A stretch of DNA of 64,000 nucleotides, from contig NC_052518.1 of NCBI RefSeq assembly GCF_014356525.2, positions 34,671,705-34,735,704 on the forward strand, read 5' to 3'. This DNA is from Nilaparvata lugens (lineage: Eukaryota > Arthropoda > Insecta > Hemiptera > Delphacidae). The translations under genes and the position numbers were made by a program. The notes under the pieces are model-generated. The model ran no database searches and had not been told where the DNA came from. It saw only the letters and a program-made list of their open reading frames with translations. Shown in pieces: positions 22,391-33,643 of the stretch (the stretch's first letter is position 1; each line of letters begins with the position of its first letter).

Positions 22391-23239
22391 GCATTCCTTA
22401 TTTCTCTTAATTATTTTACTTTCTATATTTCCTTAATATTTTATTCAACGATTAATTTATCCAGCTATAGAGGCTGAGAATGCTTTAATTTTGGTTGTAA
22501 ACTAAAGTAACATCCAGTAGCTTTAATTAACAAGGCTAATTTCGATCAAGACCAACATATTCGTCACTATGGCCCAATGAAAATCGGAAATTTATGTATG
22601 GCCATATATCGAATATAGAATAAAATATACGTTCTAATTGGAGTCGCATTTTTCTATGTTTGTACGTAATTGTGGGTTGTACTGTATTTTATTGGATGAA
22701 ATTTAGCTTGATGAGTACCGTATCGTAGTAGGAAATAACAATATTTTCTGTTCTATCCTCTATGGTAGTACAATAGAAAGATGTAGGCCTGATAATAAAT
22801 GTTATTCTATTTCTCTTTACTATTATTAGTAAGTACGCGAGTATAGTAGTTCGTAGTGGAAGAAGTACAGTTGGAGTGAAGCATCAGAACAATGCTCAAC
22901 GAATAATAATTATGTCTTGTAGGCGAATATGTCTTTACTCATACTTCATAATTAAATAGCAAATTTGGTTTTGGAAATACAAATGCTTCTGCAACTACGA
23001 TTATTGACAAGTGAATAGAACAAATGCTGTAGTTTTTGTAAGTTATGATGGATTCGTTGAAGAATCATACGATAGAATCATCTTCTAAATTACATTCAGA
23101 CTCTTTTTGAAACAATAGTAGTGTTAATACAATGTTCTAAAACTAAATGGATATACCGTATACAATGGATAAAAAAATATAAAATGTGACACTAACTTGA
23201 AAAAGAAACCTTTTATTTCAAAGACTTCTACTATGGAAC
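22391..23239. other. AT-rich, no gene
   Basis: Nothing recognised. The left end abuts the split inverted-repeat element. Confidence 0.5.
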
Positions 23240-23335
23240 AGCTAGTGCTTTATTACAATAATGTACAATACGTAGGGTAACTAGTAGAAAAATGCACTAT
23301 GATACAGGAATAACAAATTCCAATTCAAATCAATC

Positions 23336-23483
23336 TTATTCCATTTGAATGGTATCACATTTACTTTTGAGTGCAGGATTTGAAGGTTTAATAGATATGA
23401 TCCCAATCAAGGTAACCGCCTTCAAAAGTCTTTCGCCATCATAAGCCAGTCTTCTATGTGCCTTTAAAATGTCAGAATTTGTC
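23336..23483 (-). CDS. Candidate terminal coding exon of an unknown gene
   Basis: On the minus strand a strong acceptor (tttcttaatgttttgcag, ending at 23484) opens 48 codons ending at a TAA (23336-23338). The stretch SDILKAHRRLAYDGERLLKA and the rest look like genuine globular protein. A polyadenylation signal (AATAAA, read from about 23252) lies about 90 bp past the stop. The upstream exon is not identified. If it lies right of 44.7 kb, the candidate giant element sits in an intron of this gene. Function unknown. Confidence 0.45.
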
Positions 23484-23599
23484 CTGCAAAACATTAAGAA
23501 ATCATTTAATAAAATAAGTTTGTATTTATTGCTGAATGAGCTATTTTTATAAAATAGTATAAGTAACAATATTATTTTCATTGGGTATTAGTAGTGCTG

Positions 23600-24157
23600 A
23601 CATCAAAACTGAATTTTGAAGCTCAAGTGGAGGATAAATCTGAGAAGGCGAATCTGGGGTTGAACTTGGCATGGAGAGGCATTTTTAATAGGTATGGGAT
23701 TACAGGCATATTACAATGTAAGTTACTAGGTTATTTTTAGGCTCATGGTTCAAACTGGTAAGGCAGGACAAAATACCTTATTTGATGGAAATGGTTAATT
23801 TATTTGAGATAAGATGTTTGTAATTTGTTTAAGTTCCTTTTATTTGTATTCTCTGAGTTGTTACTATCGCATTAGGTATGATTTTCATGGGAGAACATTG
23901 TGTTGGTTATTTTATTTGATTAATATATATGAGCTTTTGTTCGGAATTAATAAAATTTGATTTTTAGATAATAATTTGTTCTACGCATTTTTAAGATTTG
24001 TGTTTGACTGAAAAAAATTTATTATTGAATTTTTCCGGCTAGCAATTGTTCAATCAAGCTGTAAATTGTATGAGTTTTCATATATATATTTATATATATA
24101 TTGTATTGTGTAATCTTGAATAATAAAGCATTCTTTCTATTTATTCTATTCTATTAT
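23600..24157 (+). mobile_element. 3' end of a LINE with attct tail
   Basis: The non-coding stretch ends with aataaagcattctttctatt and a run of attctatt to 24157. The same signal and tail composition are seen (minus) at 61311-61333 with RT C-terminal coding. The body left of 24060 has no readable RT frame, so it is UTR or heavily decayed. The left boundary is approximate. Confidence 0.45.
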
Positions 24158-24238
24158 CTATAATGCAAAAGTTTTCGCTAATGTGCGATGCACAAATTTT
24201 CTGTCCTAATGTCAGTACAACCAGTTTGAAAAAGCAAA

Positions 24239-26010
24239 CCCAAGCAGCAAGGAAATGATTTGAAAGTGCTTGAAACTAATTGCCAGTGATTTAAAATTTG
24301 TCACCTCTTTTTAGGGCAAGTTAAATCATTTAAAAGTACTTTCAAATTACTTTTAATTCTTCATGAAATGTCATTGGAGACCAATGATTGAAAATGATTT
24401 ATAAATTACCTTAAATGATTTAGTAAAGTACTTTTCAATCATTTGAAGACCAATGATTGAAAATGATTTATAAATTACTTAAAATGATTTGAATGAAGTA
24501 CTTTGAAGTACTTTTCAATTACTTGAAGACCAATGATTGGAAATGATTTACGAATAATTTAGAATGATTGGAGTCAACTGATTTAAAGTACTTTGAAGTG
24601 ATTTGAAAGAGACAATTATAATTACTTTAAAATCATTTACAATAATTTCAAGTCATTGAATTTTTTTCTCATTTCTGATTGAAATCCATTTACAATCATT
24701 CGGAATCATTTGAATGGAATGATTTGGAATTGCTTGATTTTAATGAGTAATCTATACTTATAGTGAAAATTGAAAAACTTCGAAACTTTCGAGTATCCTC
24801 AACAGATCATGAAGTGTGAAGTATATCTCCATAATAATGTAGAAGGATCTTGTGGACCAATATGTCCATAAAATTGATGACTGCATGAGAATGATTTACA
24901 AATTGTTCAGAATTATTTGATTGGAGTAAATTACTTGAAAGTACTTTCCAATCATTTTATAATCGGTGATTAAAACTGATTTATGAATCATTTAGAATGA
25001 TTGAAGTAAAGTACTTGAAAGTACTTCCCAATCATTTTATAATCAGTGATTGAAACTGATTTATGAATCATTTAGAATGATTGAAGTAAAGTACTTGAAA
25101 GTACTTTCCCATCATTTTATAATCGGTGATTGAAACTGATTTATGAATTATTTAGAATGATTGGAGTAAATTACTTGAAAGTACTTTCCAATCATTTTAT
25201 AATCGGTGATTAAAACTGATTTATGAATCATTTAGAATGATTGAAGTAAAGTACTTGAAAGTACTTCCCAATCATTTTATAATCAGTGATTGAAACTGAT
25301 TTATGAATCATTTAGAATGATTGAAGTAAAGTACTTGAAAGTACTTTCCCATCATTTTATAATCGGTGATTGAAACTGATTTATGAATTATTTAGAATGA
25401 TTGAAGTAAAGTACTTGAAAGTACTTTCCAATCATTTTATAATCGGTGATTGAAACTGATTTATGAATCATTTAGAATGATTGAAGTAAAGTACTTGAAA
25501 GTACTTCCCAATCATTTTATAATCAGTGATTGAAACTGATTTATGAATCATTTAGAATGATTGAAGTAAAGTACTTGAAAGTACTTTCCAATCATTTTAT
25601 AATCGGTGATTGAAACTGATTTATGAATCATTTAGAATGATTGAAGTAAAGTACTTGAAAGTACTTCCCAATCATTTTATAATCAGTGATTGAAACTGAT
25701 TTATGAATCATTTAGAATGATTGAAGTAAAGTACTTGAAAGTACTTTCCAATCATTTTATAATTGATGATTGAAAATGATTTATGAATCATTTAGAATGA
25801 TTGAAGTGACTTGAAAGTACTTCCCAATCATTTTATAATCGGTCATTGGAACTGATTTATGAATCATCTAGAATTATTGAAGTAAAGTACTTAAAAGTAC
25901 TTTCCAATCATTGTATAATCGATGATTGAAACTGATTTATGAATCATCTAGAATTATTGAAGTGAACTACTTGATAGTACTTCCCAATCATTTTATAATT
26001 GGTGATTGAA
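24239..26010 (+). repeat. Left subterminal array, 80-bp units
   Basis: After about 650 bp of degenerate units (with agaccaatgattg(a/g)aaatg at about 24379, 24448 and 24525), regular 80-bp units start at 24941 and repeat at 25021, 25101 and so on to 25741; two or three diverged units follow to 26010. Units fall into three types by cccaatc/ttcccatc/ttccaatc and cagtg/cggtg. They form 240-bp trimers (24941-25180 and 25181-25420 are nearly identical), then 160-bp dimers. Each unit holds gtacttgaaagtactt, with two AGTACT-type palindromic cores. Confidence 0.9.
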
Positions 26011-26154
26011 ACTGATTATTGAATGCAATTTGAAAAACAATAGTATAATATTGTGATGTAACTACATAAATTGGCGGTGTTTCAACCAATAAAATTATTG
26101 TCAACTCTCTGAATATAACATAACATCCTTCACATTAGAACACGATCGGGAGAG

Positions 26155-26185
<31 letters not shown>

Positions 26186-26697
26186 CATTTTTTAACAAAA
26201 ACTTTAAAGGAACTTTTTTCGGGACCAAGTTTCGCATATTTCGCCACATATCTTAAAAATTACTGTAGCTATAGGTCTGGAAACGGTTTTATTGATTTTT
26301 TCAGTTCATTTCACATAAAGTACGCTAAATTGTACATCTTAATTAACAGCCAACAAAATACCCGTAGGGCTTCGTTTCAGCAGAGGCACAGAAATTCAGA
26401 CGAGATCTTCCACCCTCTATCACTTGGTAACCAAGCATTTTCGGACCCATGTTAATTATAATTTTTTTCTTCTTTTGATGTGAGGAATCACGCCCTGATT
26501 TACGGGCACCTTTTTTCAGAACATTCTGTATACTGATTATATTTTGTCCACTCTCAGGTCAATATCCTTTTACACATGAACTCTTTCTGCGAATAACTTT
26601 CAAAAGGGAGTGGAAATGTAAGAACTATTGTTTACAGGAAAACTGAACCCATGAAACCGGTCGCCTTTAGTCAACTAAAGGCGGTCACGCACCGCTT
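26011..26697. other. Element interior: module copy, GA run, hairpin
   Basis: 26023-26110 is one copy of an internal module (tgatgtaactacataaattg followed by gcggtgtttc). A TA/GA run follows at 26155-26190. At 26662-26683 cgcctttagt and actaaaggcg form a perfect 22-bp palindrome. No ORF. Confidence 0.5.
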
Positions 26698-26946
26698 GTG
26701 CGTGCGTGTGAGGGTCTGTCACCTCCATTTTTCAGTGGCTTGCAAACGATAAATTCCTTGGCTAGATTCCATTTAAAAACCGTTTATTTCCAAAATATTC
26801 ATCAAAAACGCCAGGAAAAAATCATAGAAGTTTCCCACTTAATAGAGCAATATGTTTTCCCAAGAAATATCAATTTTCCACCTCGTAACTTGAATAGAGA
26901 ATTAACAAACCTTCAAAATGAGATTTTGACCGGAGCGTGCGGATGA
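26698..26946 (+). CDS. Unassigned ORF, 82 codons
   Basis: The frame opens at a GTG or similar codon rather than an ATG and codes for a basic, polar peptide with no recognised motif. It starts just after a palindrome. Chance ORF and old element fragment are both possible. Confidence 0.15.
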   Translation: MRACEGLSPPFFSGLQTINSLARFHLKTVYFQNIHQKRQEKIIEVSHLIEQYVFPRNINFPPRNLNRELTNLQNEILTGACG

Positions 26947-27182
26947 AAATCAACCGAGTTATATGGAATCCCAATTAACATTACGATTATGGAGATAGCA
27001 ATTCGACATGGTCCCCCTCCTGCATAGCCTTAAAAATATGTTCAGTAGTTAACGTTATTCATAACAAGGCAATGAGTAGAGTGGCAAATGTGACCACGAA
27101 TGTGATGATGAATGATATACGATAATTGAAATAATGGGAAAAACATAACTTGCAAGTACTGTAATTGAACCAAGGATAAATA

Positions 27183-27330
27183 AGCCAGTTACACAGCACA
27201 TCGATTTTTTGCCGTTTTTATAATTCTACCAGATTGAATGGACAACATCATATCTTCATCAAGTTATGTTCAATCTAATAGAATTTATGAGGACGGAAAA
27301 AATTGGACGAGTAGAAATCGATGTGTATGT
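27183..27330. mobile_element. Short inverted-repeat element related to the 20.3/22.3-kb arms
   Basis: Left agttacacagcacatcgatt and ctaccagattgaa pair with right ttcaatctaatagaattta and aaatcgatgtgtatgta. The core attctattagattgaa-type text links it to the split element around A2. A half copy (gaacgtccaaaaatcgatgt and gtgtaactggctta) lies at 31385-31475. Confidence 0.55.
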
Positions 27331-27502
27331 ATAATCTTCTAGCACTGTAAGTCTGTGACTGGACGTAGTAAAATTCCTACTGTACTGGATGAAAATCGCG
27401 CTGAAGTCATTAGGGAAGGCCCGCTTTTGTTGACTCTCTAAACAAATGAAAGACAGTTGGAGAAAGAGATTTTGAAAGGTGAGTAAGTGAGTGAGTGAGA
27501 GA

Positions 27503-28603
27503 GAGAGAGCGGGTGAATAAGCAAGAGGGGAGGAGAGAGAGAGAAGTGATAGAGAAAGCGAGAGAAGATGTTTTGTCCTGTATATATAAGTACTCATCCA
27601 ACTGCCCACTATCCCTATAGTATGTATAACTAAAGCTATTGCTATATATATCTATACAACATTGTCACAGTATTGAATGATATACCATGTAGATATTGTT
27701 CAACATTTTCAGATAATATCAATACAACATTGGCACAATATTGGATAATATTTTTGCAATATCAAATCATATATTTTGTAAACATTGTTCAGCAATATTA
27801 AATAATATCTATACAACCGAAATCAGCAAACCCTTCTTGTTCAAGGATGACATACTTGGTTGGAGTCGAGCTCGAATATGGCTTGTTGGATATTTAGCTT
27901 TTATTGCAAGGGTCAAACAAGTCTAGACTTTGGTTTGAATTCTCCTTGTTGATCAAGGCTGAAAAACTGACAAAGAGAGATTATATTAGAATAAATCTAG
28001 CTCATTACTTAGGTATGTTACAATATACACTGGCTTATACACTTATTTCATTAAAATGACAGTATTGCTAATTATTCAACAAATTTGACTAGGTATGAAA
28101 AATAAATGAATGAGAATGAAGATTTAATGCAATTTAAATAACGATAATATAATATAGTGATGTAACTATATAAATCGGCCGTGTTTCAGCAAATAGTTGT
28201 CAGAGAGAGAAAGAGAGAGAGATAGAGAGAGATTGAGAGAGTGAAAGAGAGAGATTGGATTAGATTAGAGTTATTTATTTATGTATGTTACAATATTTAC
28301 TGGCGTATACATAAATTGATGGTAATGATAATTATTGAACAAATTTCACAAAGTATAAAAAATTATTTGAAAAAATAATTAAAAGAGACAGAAAGAGAGA
28401 GAGTGAGAGTGTGTGAGAGTGAGAGAGAGTGAGTGAGTGAGAGATTGAGTGAGTGAGTAAGCGTGAGAGAGAGCGGGTGAATAAGCAAGAGGGGAGAGAG
28501 AGAGAGAAGTGATAGAGAAAGCGAGAGAAGATGTTTTGTCCTGTATATATAAGTACTCATCCAACTGCCCACTATCCCTATAGTATGTATAACTAAAGCT
28601 ATT
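27503..28603 (+). repeat. Direct duplication, 135 bp, at 27503-27650 and 28467-28603
   Basis: Both copies contain gagcgggtgaataagcaaga, gcgagagaagatgttttgtc and tacccta-flanked ccaactgcccactatccc, and both follow long (GA)n tracts. The intervening kilobase holds another GA tract (28200-28250), a second copy of the internal module (28119-28205) and two reversed LINE-3'-like words (27999 and 28270). The minus-strand ORFs here (Leu/Ser-rich) are CT-tract artefacts. Confidence 0.75.
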
Positions 28604-30050
28604 CAACTATAGCTGCAGTATTTACAAAGCAGGGACCTTCTAAACCTTTCTGGATAGAAAAAGTTGAAAAGTAGACAATGATTCCAATTCGCATCAATAG
28701 ATCAGAATTCAAAAGAGTGTGACACACCACTAACTGGATTTTTGGCTGAGAATCTTCTTGTCTTTGCTGGCAGGTAGCCTACTGAAAACTAAATTCTAAA
28801 TACTGTAGCCTAATACTGCTTCTTCGTTTCGAGTTTCTAGTACTTCGCATTACTGTTCCATAATTTGAAGTAGGCTATAGTACATGAACGATACATAGCC
28901 TATTTAGTATAGAGTTCACTGTCACTACGTAATCTGAGTTGTGAGTGAACTGTTCACTTATATCAACCGATAATACCTGAATTGGATGAGTCATACCTGT
29001 ATTGCATAGATTTTTCTAATCTTCTATAAGTTTCTATAATATTCCATAGTTTCTCTTATAGAAACATAATAAATGTTGATAAATATGAACTTCTGAAGAA
29101 TGAATTAACGTTTGAAATATTATAAATGCATAATATAGAAGTTTGATTGTAGGAAACGTGTCGCAAATATAATATAAAGGCAATAACATTTTACAGAACA
29201 CACTACAGTTTTGTAACACTTTTGTAGGTGAAAGAGGTTGTCACACTAGTTTTTGGAAGATTTGCAGCTGAAACTCTCATAACTCTCTTCCTATCCTAAT
29301 TTATAGTATCTATCAAGATTATAGTAAGTTTACAGCAAAATAATGTAGGCCTACATGTAAGTTTTAGATCTTCATTCAATTATCTTCCGTATCATCATGT
29401 GAATCACGATAATAATTTGTCTGTGTTGATGTTTTAGAGTTATCTATAATATAGCCTAATTAAGGAAATAATATTGGCTAATAGACAGACGTAGGTGACA
29501 GGAAATTCACGAATGACTTATCATCACACCAGAACTACTGAGCTGATTGACTTGAAATATTTTGCATATTGATTCTTAATTTACCGAGGATGGTTATAGG
29601 CCTATTTTGAATTCTTGAATATTTCAGTGGGTCAAGTTTTTAATTAGACCGCCATTGCGGAACATGGGTTATCGCTACTAATTATAATTTTAGAGAATCT
29701 CACATCTACAGAGCATACCCAACATACCCCAAATGTTTTCATTACATACTTTATTGGAAGACACACTATTGAATTTCATGTTGAAATAAACCTGTATAGA
29801 TTTCCTCTTTTGTGCAAATAGAACTTGCTACTGATGTTGAAGTGTCATTTTCAGATACGATTCAGACTAAATACTTGAACGATTGTCATTACTTCTCGAT
29901 AAGCCCAATATTGATTTCATTTATTGATACGGTACTGTATTAATCAATTACACGTAACTTCCAGCACATGCGGAGTAAATACATCGTTAATTTTGTGTAT
30001 CAACATATCACAAAAACTATCATAATAATATTGAGAGTATTGAGAGGAGA
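28604..30050. other. AT-rich element interior, no gene seen
   Basis: No motif or repeat boundary is recognised apart from scattered taggcct words. Confidence 0.45.
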
Positions 30051-30059
30051 AAAAAGTAT

Positions 30060-30345
30060 CTTATTTGTATCACATTTTCTAGAAGCTCATCACAGTTCAT
30101 ATAACTCAAACGCTTCAACAATATTTGTCTCTGAAAACAGTCCTGAAAATTTCTTGAAGTTAAAGTTATTATATCCACAAGATAGCTGCATGATTGGTAA
30201 ACATCTAGGATCTTGGAAAGCTGTTGTTTTTTCAATCTTAATGTTTCTATGTATAAGAAATAATAAGTTTCATCACAACCCATAAAGTAGTTTTTCAGAA
30301 ATTGTGATAAGTAGTAATTTCCAGAATTCAACAACCAAGTTATTA
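30060..30345 (-). CDS. Candidate coding segment, unknown protein
   Basis: The minus-strand frame is open for about 95 codons after a TAA. It reads like a helical protein, with KKQQLSKILDVYQSCSYLVD and FQDCFQRQILLKRLSYMNCD. The last ten codons before the stop are hydrophobic and unlike the rest, so the real exon may stop near 30072, but the donor there (gtgata) is poor. A possible acceptor (tatttcttatacatag) lies inside at about 30245. No family is recognised. It could be an exon of an element gene or of the host gene whose last exon is at 23336. Confidence 0.3.
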
Positions 30346-31530
30346 ATTACATACTGACTCAATTAATCTACCCAGTAGATCTATATATTAATCAGAGAGC
30401 ACTTAAATACCTTCAATTACATTGTAGTCGCTTGATTCAATTAACGGGAATCGAAATATTGAATGTCAAAGAATATTAACTTACTGTATTGTCTCTTATG
30501 ATAAATTGGAGACTATTTGAAAGAAAAATAGAGGATATCTCTCAAGTCTTTGAAATGAAATTCACCTCGAAAGTGGAGATATTCGTATTTATTTCCATTT
30601 ACAATAATAACAGCATTTACTTTGCACCCAACCACAGCCCTACCACCAGTGACTGGTGGGTTTTTATACTCTTTGCATTTTGGTTCTGTTAACTACTAGA
30701 AGATCGATATCCAAAGGGTCTGATTGATACTATGATTCGAAAATTGGTTTTCATGGTTGAGTATTGAAATAGATTAGAGATATCAAATTGAATTCTATGA
30801 AAGAAACTCAGGAACCAATTCAAGTAAAGTTGTGAGAACAGCAAATGTTATGCCAACGATACTCCCCTGTACAGGAGTCAATTCAATCATTGCAATTACT
30901 ACATTTTTGAGAATCATACAGTGATTCTATATTAATCTGTGGTTCTTCAAGGCTTGGAATGAGCTTGTAAAATATAACCATCACACAAGAGATACACGAT
31001 TTTTTCATTACACAACATGAAGGAGAAAGAGAAAATAGCTCACGCCTCACTTACTTCATTCAGGTGCTTAGTTTTTAGCATAGGCTATACAAGCGAAATT
31101 ATATTGTCAAGATCATTTCGTAGCCGGAGTTGAGAATCCTTTTAAATCAGGATGAATTGCAATTTAGTTTTTTCATTTCTTTTCTAATTTGAACCATATT
31201 ACTTAATTTTGAGGTCTCGCAGCATTTTACAAGTCTTCTATAGTTTTAGTAGGCCTATTTTACACTTTCTCTGATACCGTATCGTATCAATCTTATTCCA
31301 GTTGCGTATTAATGGGGAGGATATTATTTTATTACTTTTCCGACAGTTGCATAACTTGGCAAACAGATAATGTATTCAATAGTTTCAAGTCTCGTTTAAT
31401 CTGGTGGATTTATAAGGACGGCAAAAAATCGAACGTCCAAAAATCGATGTGTGTAACTGGCTTAACTATCACTGGCTTCATGAAGCTCAAGAAAATAGTT
31501 TTCTTATTATTATTATCATCATATCAAATT
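30346..31530. other. Element interior, no firm gene
   Basis: A short minus-strand frame around 30500-30600 (KYEYLHFRGEFHFKDLRDIL) looks protein-like but has no clear splice flanks. A MITE half lies at 31385-31475. Confidence 0.35.
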
Positions 31531-31597
31531 ACCGGATTGTAGGATTGTAGGATTGTAGGATGGATTGTAGGATTGTAGGATTGTCCGGATTGTAGGT
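31531..31597 (+). repeat. ggattgta tandem repeat
   Basis: About seven copies of an 8-9-bp unit (ggattgtag) with small interruptions. Confidence 0.9.
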
Positions 31598-31932
31598 ATG
31601 GAGGCTTGATATTAGAATACCGGTACCGTACAGAAAGTTTTTCAATAGTAGAATCGTTTATTTCTCAGGAATACTTACTTCTATCAGAATCGGTGTTTAT
31701 TCGATCAGATTCATGATCACAACAATAACATTTCTTGCTGAATGATAATTTTATTTCGTGTCTTGAAGTTGGGTGCTACTAGTTTTCCAATTACACCATA
31801 TCGAGCCAAAGTTGTGAGTTGGTTGGTTGGTAGTCCAACATGAGAGAGTTGAGGAAGACTCCCTGCCCAATTTTAACACCCGAGTCCACTCTTTGTCGCC
31901 AATTGCTCATCTGATTGATTTTTGCCTCCTGT

Positions 31933-31979
31933 TAGGTACCTCCTAGATACTAGGAGGATTTGCCTCCTAGATACCTAAC
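31933..31979. repeat. Short hairpin
   Basis: gttaggta...cctcctagata and cctcctag...atacctaac pair, and ctaggagg sits between them. The segment can fold in two alternative ways. Confidence 0.75.
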
Positions 31980-32279
31980 CAGTTAGGTTGTATGCGGTAC
32001 ATAACAGAGAATGAATATTGCTCTCAAAAATTGTTCGCCATAAAATATTATGGGTGAACTTCAGAGTATTAGCTTTTGCAGTGAGTAGAACTGAAAAAAA
32101 TCAACTCAGATCAGCAACCTTTTCTATAGTTCTTTTTGTCTATATTTTTATTAACCTCGTCTACCACACCACTCAACCCCTCTTTCTCTATCTACTCCTT
32201 ATTTTTTCTTTCTCGTTTCTCTTCTTGATCTTATATTTATAATGATTACTTGAATATTGTTGTTTGCGATGATGATTAT

Positions 32280-32762
32280 TATTCTTTTCTATTCTTCTTC
32301 TTCTTCTTTTTTTCTTCTTCTTTTTTCTTCTTCTTCTTTTTCTTCTTCTTCTTCTTCTTCTCTTCTTCTTTCTTCTTTTCTTCTTCTTTCTTCTTCCTTC
32401 TTCTTCTTCTTCTTCTTCTCTTCTTCTTTCTCTTCTTCTTCTTCTTCTTCTTCTTCTTTTTCTTCTTCTTCTTCTTCTTCTTCTTCTTATTCTTCTTCTT
32501 CTTCTTCTTCTTCTTCTTCTTCTTTTTCTTCTTCTTCTTCTTTCTTCTTCTCTTCTTCTTCTTCTTCTTTCTTCTTCTTCTTCTTTTCTCTTCTTCTTCT
32601 TCCTCTTCCTCTTCTTCTTCTTCTTCTTCTTTCTTCTTCTTCTTTCTTCTTCTTCTCTTCTTCTTTCTTCTTCTTCTTCTTTCTTCTTTCTTCTTCTTTC
32701 TTCTTCTCTTCTTCTTCTTCTTCTTCTTCTCTTTCTTTTTCTTTTCTTCTTTTCTTCTCTCC
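32280..32762 (+). repeat. 480-bp TTC/CTT pyrimidine tract
   Basis: Almost pure (TTC)n with TTTC and CTC interruptions on the plus strand (GAA on the minus). All ORFs across it (poly-Phe/Ser/Leu or poly-Lys/Arg/Glu) are artefacts. Such mirror tracts can form triplex DNA in other systems. Confidence 0.97.
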
Positions 32763-33195
32763 TTGATTAATTCAAGATCACAATGCAATGTTCCATTTCT
32801 TATTCTATAGTTCAGTTCATAAGTTCTTCGCAATTTGTGCACATTCCTTCTTCTCTTCTTTTCTTCCCTATTATTATCATTATTTTCCCTGTGATTTTTC
32901 CACTAGCTATCCAGCATGTTCAAATGTTTATTTTTCTTTCTATATCTATTTATCTTTCTACCTTTTCTCTTTCTATCTGATTACCTTCTACTAATATCCA
33001 TATATTATATTATAATATCCATATATTATCCATATAATATTCGATTCTTTCCCACATTAAATCATACTATTCCTCTTCAATTTTATGCGAATATTATTCA
33101 TTATCAGTTATATTATGTATCTTTCCTCTATTGATAACCTTCTTCAAAGATTTTTCGTTTTTCTGCTGGCTTCTTTTCTCTTTTTCAGTTTTTAC

Positions 33196-33413
33196 TGGAT
33201 CCCATTTCGCTCTATCTCCACCATGAACACGATCTTCCACTACTGGATTTCATGACTCGATTTTCCACCACTGGATTCCATCTCTCTCTGTCTCCACTTG
33301 GACTCGATCTTCCACTACTGGATTCCTTCTCGCTCTACCTCCACTTGGACCCGATTCTTCCACTACTGGATACCTACTCGCTCTATCTCCACTTGGACCA
33401 GATCTCCCATTAC
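33196..33413 (+). repeat. 48-bp 5' monomers of retrotransposon B1
   Basis: Five units beginning tggat and ending ccac(t)ac at 33196, 33244 (short, 28 bp), 33272, 33319 and 33367; full units are 47-48 bp and contain ctctatctccacttggac. They stand at the 5' end of B1. B2 has only one to two such units. Confidence 0.85.
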
Positions 33414-33643
33414 CAGTTCTTCCTCAATCTTCATCACCGAAACTCCACACATCTACATCTTATTGTGTTTAGTGAATTTCTGAACTAGTGCTTTAAATAG
33501 TGAAGGGAGCCGAACTGTCAAGGCATACTGAATGCACTCGAATCAAGAGACTTTTTCATTTAGGTTAAGTTTTATCAGTTTCATCCCCATTTCCCCCGTC
33601 ATGTGTCGTTCTGAGGTCGGTTCACGATTGGTCTGCTGCTTCC

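Noticed and set aside
24239..26010. CRISPR array
   Set aside because: Units are contiguous tandem repeats with no unique spacers, and the genome is animal.
27259..28606. Leu/Ser-rich minus-strand ORFs
   Set aside because: Products of (GA)n tracts within a 135-bp duplication.
32250..32842. Long ORFs on both strands (poly-Phe/Ser and poly-Lys/Arg/Glu)
   Set aside because: Direct products of the TTC microsatellite.
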